Source of the DNA: Shinella sp. WSJ-2
GTDB taxonomy: Bacteria > Pseudomonadota > Alphaproteobacteria > Rhizobiales > Rhizobiaceae
DNA: 64,000 nucleotides
Assembly: GCF_003432075.1 (NCBI RefSeq)
Contig: NZ_QWBU01000003.1
Location: 62,001-126,000, forward strand
Direction of reading: 5' to 3'
Shown here: one piece after another, positions 60,041 through 64,000 of the stretch
How positions within the stretch are numbered: the stretch's first letter is position 1
Layout: the number at the start of each line of letters is the position of its first letter
Notes under the pieces: model-generated
What the model saw: only the letters and a program-made list of their open reading frames with translations
Told to the model about the DNA's origin: nothing
The model's database searches: none
Program-made: the position numbers and the translations under genes

Positions 60041-61411
60041 TCAGGCGGTCTTCAGAACGCTTGCCGGTGCGTCGGCGTCGATCCGGCGTGCGCCGCCATA
60101 TTCCGTCGTGCGGTCGAAGCCGATGCCCGAGGCGCCTGAGCGGCGGCTGGTGGCGACGACCTGGAACGCATTGAGCGCGCCACGGTGGAAGGAGAGGGCG
60201 CAGAGCGAGAGATAGAGCAGCCAGATGCGGGTCTGCGGCATGCCGACGAGGGCGGCACCCTCTTCCTTGCGGTCATAAAGGCGGCGCACCCAGTGCTCGG
60301 TCGTGTAGCCGAAATGCTCGCGCACGGCTTCCACTTCATGCACCTCGAAGCCGGCCTGTTCGAGCGCGCCGGTGGTCATGCCGATATGGTCGAGCTCGCC
60401 GCCGGGGAAGATGTATTTGATGATGAACTGCATATAGGGCGTCAGCCGTGGGAAATCTTCCGGGCGCGCCGTGTTGCGGCGGAAGCTCGCCTGGCCGAAA
60501 TAGACGCCGCGCGGGCGCATGTGCTTGCGCAGGTACTTGTAGAAGTCCTGGTGGTTGGCGATGCCGACATGCTCGATCATCTCGACCTGGGCGATCTTGT
60601 CGAAGACCTGGTCGTCGGAAAGGCTGCGGCAATCGCGCAGTTCCACCTTCACGCGGTCGCCGAGGCCCATATTGGCGACCTTGGTCTTCACATGGGCGAA
60701 CTGCTCTTCCGACAGCGTCGTGCCGTAGGCTTCGACACCATAATGCTGGGCGGCGTAGCACAGGAGGCCACCCCAGCCGCAGCCGGGGTCGAACAGCTTG
60801 TCGCCGGGGGCGAGCCGCAGCTTGCGGCAGATCAGGTCGAGCTTGTTCAGCTGCGCTTCGTCGAGCGACGAATCCGACGTCGGGAAATAGGCCGAGGAAT
60901 AGACCATCTCCTTGTCGAGGAAGAGCTCGTAGAAGGCGTTGGAGAGATCGTAGTGGAAGCCGATCATCTCCTTGTCGTCACGGCCGCTGGTCGGTTTGAC
61001 GCCGGCCGTCTTGGTGAAGCGCTTGACGAAAGATGAAACGGAATAGCTTTTCAGAAGAAGGGGCAGCGCCATCTTCAGCATGCGCACCTTGTTGACCTTG
61101 CGGTGCAGGGAGAGGAACTGCAGATGGTCGACCCGGCGCATCGCATCGACGGGGTTAGCGCCGACGATGTCGAGATCGCCCGTCGCATAGAGTTCGGCCA
61201 CGCTGATCAGCGACGGCGCGCGCAAGAGGCGGCGTAGCACGTTGGCGGAAGCAATGACGAAACGGATATCGTCCTTGGCACCGGTGCCGAGCGGGATGAT
61301 CGTGCCGTCCCAAAGTTCAAGGCAGATATTGACGTCGAGATGTTTCGCCAATTCTCCGATGACGGCCTTGGTTGCTTGCAGTTCCCGTTCCGTACCAAGT
61401 TCGCGCGACAT
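60041..61411 (-). CDS. cfa: Cyclopropane-fatty-acyl-phospholipid synthase
   Basis: SAM-dependent enzyme of 456 residues that adds a methylene across unsaturated phospholipid acyl chains. Methyltransferase motif GDKLFDPGCGWGGLLCYAA near residue 205 (common form is VLDIGCGWGG), EMIGFHYDLSNAFYELFLD upstream, EMIEHVGIANHQDFYKYL and MQFIIKYIFPGGEL downstream. Start ATG 61411 has GGAAG seven bases upstream; the GTG at 61459 would lie before the likely transcription start. Typical stationary-phase gene in other bacteria, but no stress promoter was seen. Confidence 0.92.
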   Translation of the reverse strand: MSRELGTERELQATKAVIGELAKHLDVNICLELWDGTIIPLGTGAKDDIRFVIASANVLRRLLRAPSLISVAELYATGDLDIVGANPVDAMRRVDHLQFLSLHRKVNKVRMLKMALPLLLKSYSVSSFVKRFTKTAGVKPTSGRDDKEMIGFHYDLSNAFYELFLDKEMVYSSAYFPTSDSSLDEAQLNKLDLICRKLRLAPGDKLFDPGCGWGGLLCYAAQHYGVEAYGTTLSEEQFAHVKTKVANMGLGDRVKVELRDCRSLSDDQVFDKIAQVEMIEHVGIANHQDFYKYLRKHMRPRGVYFGQASFRRNTARPEDFPRLTPYMQFIIKYIFPGGELDHIGMTTGALEQAGFEVHEVEAVREHFGYTTEHWVRRLYDRKEEGAALVGMPQTRIWLLYLSLCALSFHRGALNAFQVVATSRRSGASGIGFDRTTEYGGARRIDADAPASVLKTA

Positions 61412-61466
61412 AAAGAGACTTCCCGACGTTTCAAACCGGAGTGCAATGTGCTGTTTCACGGACTGT

Positions 61467-61472
61467 TGTCAA
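61467..61472 (-). promoter_or_regulatory. Candidate -35 box TTGACA of the cfa gene
   Basis: TTGACA on the minus strand, about 60 bases before ATG 61411. A clear -10 was not found. If used, transcription begins near 61435, which supports ATG 61411 over GTG 61459. Confidence 0.35.
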
Positions 61473-61499
61473 CCGCCGCGGGCAAAATGTCGGGGAATA

Positions 61500-61518
61500 C
61501 AGGGCGCTCGAAGCCCTG
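61500..61518 (-). terminator. Weak hairpin after the 56-residue gene
   Basis: CAGGGC / GCCCTG with a 7-base loop starts three bases after the stop of the small minus-strand gene. Short stem and no T-run, so low confidence. Confidence 0.3.
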
Positions 61519-61520
61519 AT

Positions 61521-61691
61521 TTACCGGTAGCGCGGCGCCCGCCCTCCGGCCGCGCTACGCTCTTCGAGGCGCCGCAGGGTTGCGGGGTGTACGGCGAGTT
61601 CAAACCCGCGGCGCGGCGGGCGGCCGCGCTCGATAAGAGCCGCATCGGCCTTGCGGACCTGGACGAGAAGGGTGGTGAAGAGCTTTGCCAT
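61521..61691 (-). CDS. Small Arg-rich protein, unknown
   Basis: Predicted protein of 56 residues: MAKLFTTLLVQVRKADAALI, then ERGRPPRRGFELAVHPATLR and RLEERSAAGGRAPRYR. AAGGA lies nine bases before ATG 61691 and hairpins flank the gene, which supports it. The N-terminal helix is amphipathic. No family recognised; small rhizobial proteins of this look exist, but I cannot name it. Confidence 0.55.
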   Translation of the reverse strand: MAKLFTTLLVQVRKADAALIERGRPPRRGFELAVHPATLRRLEERSAAGGRAPRYR

Positions 61692-61797
61692 CGTTATTGT
61701 GTCCTTGCGTTCTGCGCCGCGGCTTAGGCCGCTCGTGTTGAACGCTCTTTCCCACGCGGCGCGCGGCAAAAGTGTTCCGGAGGGAACAGGGCACGAA

Positions 61798-61828
61798 AAA
61801 AGCCGGCCGCAGGGGACGGCCGGCTTTT
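61798..61828 (-). terminator. Rho-independent terminator of the DUF6101 gene
   Basis: AAAAGCCGGCCG / CGGCCGGCTTTT around a 7-base loop, with A/T runs on both sides, 109 bases after the DUF6101 stop on the minus strand. About 240 bases between this gene and the 56-residue gene hold nothing else recognisable. Confidence 0.85.
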
Positions 61829-61936
61829 GGTCCATTCCCGACACGAGGCGGTCGCGCCCGGAATGGCCGAAGAGAAAGGGCGTCATCGCGACTGGAGGAA
61901 GCGCAGACGCCCCAAGGGCTCATGTTATCGGCATGC

Positions 61937-62500
61937 TCAACGGCGAGCGATGATCTCTCGGCCGTCGATCTTCATCTGCACGCCGAGCTTGCCCGTCGTG
62001 CGGCGCACGAGGAAGCGCGGGCGGCGATCTGCGAAATAGGAGTGGCGGCGGCGCGGCTTGGCGGGCCGGTTCGTGCCGGTCAGGTGGTCGTCGAGCGGGC
62101 GGGCGACGCCGTCGGCTTCCACCATCAGCATGGGAATACGGTAGGCGTCCGCCCAGCTGCGCCAGTCGGCGGCAATGTCGCAGAGGTCATGCGCCACGAG
62201 GAGCGGGATGCAGAGATCCGGATCGTCATGGTGCAGTTCCAGCGTCACGGTCACGTCGCCGTTGCCATGGTCGATGGCGCGGGCGGCGACACCCTTGAAG
62301 GCGCGGGCCGGCAGTGCGATGGAGAGCGGCAGGCCGCTCGACGGCAGGATCTTGCGCAGCACGGCGCCGCGTTCGTCGAGGGTGATGGTGGCATCTGTTC
62401 CCTCGCCGCGCAGCTCGAAGGTCATCGCCTGCGGGAAGCGCTTGGGATCGAGGCGGAGCGTGGTGCCGGCCCAGGCCGGCTTGGAAACGGTATTCAGCAT
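61937..62500 (-). CDS. DUF6101 family protein
   Basis: Rhizobiales-specific protein of 187 residues, function unknown. Middle part has beta-strand pattern (TTLRLDPKRFPQAMTFELRG, DATITLDERGAVLRKILPSS, VTVTLELHHDDPDLCIPLLV), and the C-terminal third is basic (RPAKPRRRHSYFADRRPRF). The arrangement resembles DUF6101 as I remember it. ATG 62500 (MLNTVSKPAWAG) is preceded by AAGGGCGAAAGAC. Upstream in-frame codons to 62647 look non-coding. Confidence 0.8.
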   Translation of the reverse strand: MLNTVSKPAWAGTTLRLDPKRFPQAMTFELRGEGTDATITLDERGAVLRKILPSSGLPLSIALPARAFKGVAARAIDHGNGDVTVTLELHHDDPDLCIPLLVAHDLCDIAADWRSWADAYRIPMLMVEADGVARPLDDHLTGTNRPAKPRRRHSYFADRRPRFLVRRTTGKLGVQMKIDGREIIARR

Positions 62501-62785
62501 GTCTTTCGCCCTTGTTTTCCTTGAGAGCCGGTTTCCGGTCTTCTCATCGGGACTTTTCGTCCTCTGAGGGCGAGAATAGGCGTGGCCCCTTCCTCGTCGC
62601 TTAAAAATCGCGGTTAAAAAAACTTTGCGCTTTCTGATGGTTATCAAAACCGCACGGGCTAGGGTTTAGGAGAAGTGAACATCGCCCGGGGCATTTGAAC
62701 CGTTGCGGAGAAAGGCCCGGACAAGCCACGCGCGCGAAAATACGGTATAATCGGCCTGCGTATGATCCGAAGGAAGAGCGCCTCG

Positions 62786-64000
62786 ATGCTGTCGACCTAT
62801 ACGAGCTACAACCTCATCGCGAACGACATGTTGAAGTCGCTGAACCGCACCGCGACGGAAACGGTCAACGCCCGTGATGCGGAATATTACAAGGAAAACA
62901 TTGGCAAGGTCACCTCGGTCGACGAATTCCTTGGCGACTACCGGCTCTATTCCTACGCGGTGAAGGCCTTCGGTCTCGAGGAGATGACCTACGCCAAGGC
63001 CTTTATGAAGAAGGTGTTGGACAGCGACCTGACGGACAGCGCGAGTTTCGCAAACAGCCTGACGGACGAGCGCTACCGTAACTTCGCGGCCGCCTTCAGC
63101 TTCGCCGATTCGACCGCCTCCGCGCAGACCGAAGTGCAGCTCGACGAGACGATCGGCCTCTACACCGCGACCGCCAACAATGCCGGCGACGTCATCAAGG
63201 AAGAGACGCGCTACTACAATATCGTTATCGACAGTACGACCAATGTTGATCAGTTCCTCAACAACGACCGTCTGCGCAATTACATGTTCACGTCCTACGG
63301 CATCGACCCGGACACCTATTCGCGCGCGACGGTCCGCGGCGTGCTGACGAGCGATCTCAACGATCCCGCAAGCTATTTCAACACGCAATTCGAGCCGAAG
63401 AAGACGGCGGCCGTGGCGGCGATCCAGGCCGCATCGGACGAATTGTCGACCTTGGCGAACAACGCCACCAACGCCGCCCGCATTGCCCAGCTGAAGGCCG
63501 AGATCACCAAGCAGAATGCTGTCATCACGGGCGTCGAGAAATATCGTACGCTGGCGGAAGCCTATAATTTCAACCCTGATGGCACGGCGACGGCCGGCAG
63601 CGTTCAGGATGCCAGCCAGAAGGCGGCGACGAACGAGCTCTACACGCTTTCGAACCCGCGCGTGACCTCGGCTGCGGCGCTGCTCAACCGGGCCTATTTC
63701 GAGGAGAAGATCGGCTCCGTCACGAGCGTGAGCGAGCTTGTCAGTGATTCTCGCATGCTGAGCTACGTCAAGACGGCCTTTGGGCTCGACAAGCTCTCGG
63801 TCGTCAGTTCCACGATTTCCAACATCCTGACGAGCAGTGCCGATCCGAGCGACACGTCGAGCTATATCAATCTGTTCGGCGGAGAGGACAAGGCGGCGTA
63901 TTTCGCGCTGCGCAACGCCTTCAACTTCCAGGAGGACGGCACGCTTGCGGCCGGCGATGCCGCCCAGACGGCTGCGCAGACAGCGACTGTCGGCAACGCC
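62786..64000 (+). CDS. DUF1217 family protein, 3' truncated by the window end
   Basis: Open frame of at least 405 codons running off the window. It has three visible copies of the DUF1217 unit: EYYKENIGKVTSVDEFLGDY near residue 33, RYYNIVIDSTTNVDQFLNND near 143, AYFEEKIGSVTSVSELVSDS near 302, each followed by a helical stretch ending in an AFGLD- or YGID-like turn. Ala/Thr-rich coiled-coil stretches separate them. DUF1217 genes are typical of rhizobial flagellar regions, so a motility link is likely by family, but no flagellar gene is in the window. ATG 62786 has AGGAAG nine bases upstream; in-frame ATG 62762 is less likely. The 285 bases upstream hold no other gene. Confidence 0.85.
   Translation, partial: MLSTYTSYNLIANDMLKSLNRTATETVNARDAEYYKENIGKVTSVDEFLGDYRLYSYAVKAFGLEEMTYAKAFMKKVLDSDLTDSASFANSLTDERYRNFAAAFSFADSTASAQTEVQLDETIGLYTATANNAGDVIKEETRYYNIVIDSTTNVDQFLNNDRLRNYMFTSYGIDPDTYSRATVRGVLTSDLNDPASYFNTQFEPKKTAAVAAIQAASDELSTLANNATNAARIAQLKAEITKQNAVITGVEKYRTLAEAYNFNPDGTATAGSVQDASQKAATNELYTLSNPRVTSAAALLNRAYFEEKIGSVTSVSELVSDSRMLSYVKTAFGLDKLSVVSSTISNILTSSADPSDTSSYINLFGGEDKAAYFALRNAFNFQEDGTLAAGDAAQTAAQTATVGNA

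Noticed and set aside
62601-62617. TTAA...TTAA upstream of the DUF6101/DUF1217 divergence as a CtrA box
   Set aside because: Spacer is nine bases, not seven.
1-64000. tRNA, rRNA, riboswitch, CRISPR, prophage or insertion sequence
   Set aside because: I looked for these while reading and saw no tRNA cloverleaf arms, transposase-like proteins, terminal inverted repeats or spaced repeats. A covariance-model scan would be decisive; I could not run one.

Overview
The window is chromosomal core DNA of a high-GC alphaproteobacterium, most likely Rhizobiaceae (Rhizobium/Agrobacterium/Ensifer/Shinella range). The indications are: an F0 ATP synthase operon with paired b and b' subunits beside kup; small conserved genes of the DUF4170, DUF2093, DUF6101 and DUF1217 types; a multi-repeat DUF1217 protein; a galactonate (De Ley-Doudoroff) cluster under an IclR regulator; and two perfect GGAAC-N16-CGTT promoters of the kind read by the alphaproteobacterial general stress sigma factor EcfG/RpoE2. 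I saw no rRNA, tRNA, CRISPR array, phage or insertion sequence. Coding density is very high and no gene-free stretch exceeds 300 bases.

Layout. 1-12.7 kb: RNA modification (pseudouridine synthase with a very long basic tail, rsmD), a patatin-like lipase, a CPA2/Kef-type antiporter, pmbA, an IMPase-family phosphatase, then a lipid A/Kdo block (DUF4170, waaA, a HAD phosphatase, lpxK) and mutL. 12.7-16.7 kb: signalling (PAS-PAS-receiver protein without a kinase, GGDEF-EAL protein, PilZ protein). 16.7-20.1 kb: LysR regulator divergent from a non-pyrrolysine MttB-family methyltransferase, then a secreted PRC-barrel protein with a stress promoter. 20.2-24.4 kb: galactose/galactonate catabolism (SDR, dgoK, dgoA, lactonase) divergent from an IclR regulator. 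24.6-32 kb: two tandem LuxR-type regulators, an Mrp-type ATPase, corA, kup and a SleB-type wall hydrolase. 32-35.1 kb: atpI-atpB-atpE-atpF'-atpF with a recognisable promoter, a strong hairpin after atpE and a terminator.

35.1-44.8 kb: a ClpP paralogue, an ArsR/SRPBCC pair, rnhB, a radical SAM protein, a small GT2-like protein, an RTX-type protein, moaB, ispE, a TPR protein and ispB. 44.9-49 kb: DUF2007, TrmN6-like methyltransferase, a toxin-antitoxin pair, an S49 protease, a small membrane protein and an RmlB-like epimerase whose catalytic Tyr position reads His. 49-56.3 kb: glyQ and glyS separated by a small membrane gene and a lemA-DUF2207 pair, then DUF523 and a secreted protein. 56.4-64 kb: purD, a 79-residue gene with a stress promoter, a MipA-like outer membrane protein, ubiA, a cyclopropane fatty acid synthase, small rhizobial genes and the start of a DUF1217 protein cut by the window end.

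Most of this is ordinary housekeeping sequence. What deserves a second look is mainly regulatory: the two EcfG promoters, a TTAA-N7-TTAA CtrA-like box, a twice-occurring CATTAACC/GGTTAATG dyad and a LysR box abutting its own gene. Several proteins also have changed key residues: the Mrp lacking CxxC, the His-for-Tyr epimerase, the LuxR pair lacking a typical acyl-homoserine-lactone pocket residue, and the kinase-less PAS/receiver protein. I did not find a clearly new multi-gene defence or biosynthetic system.
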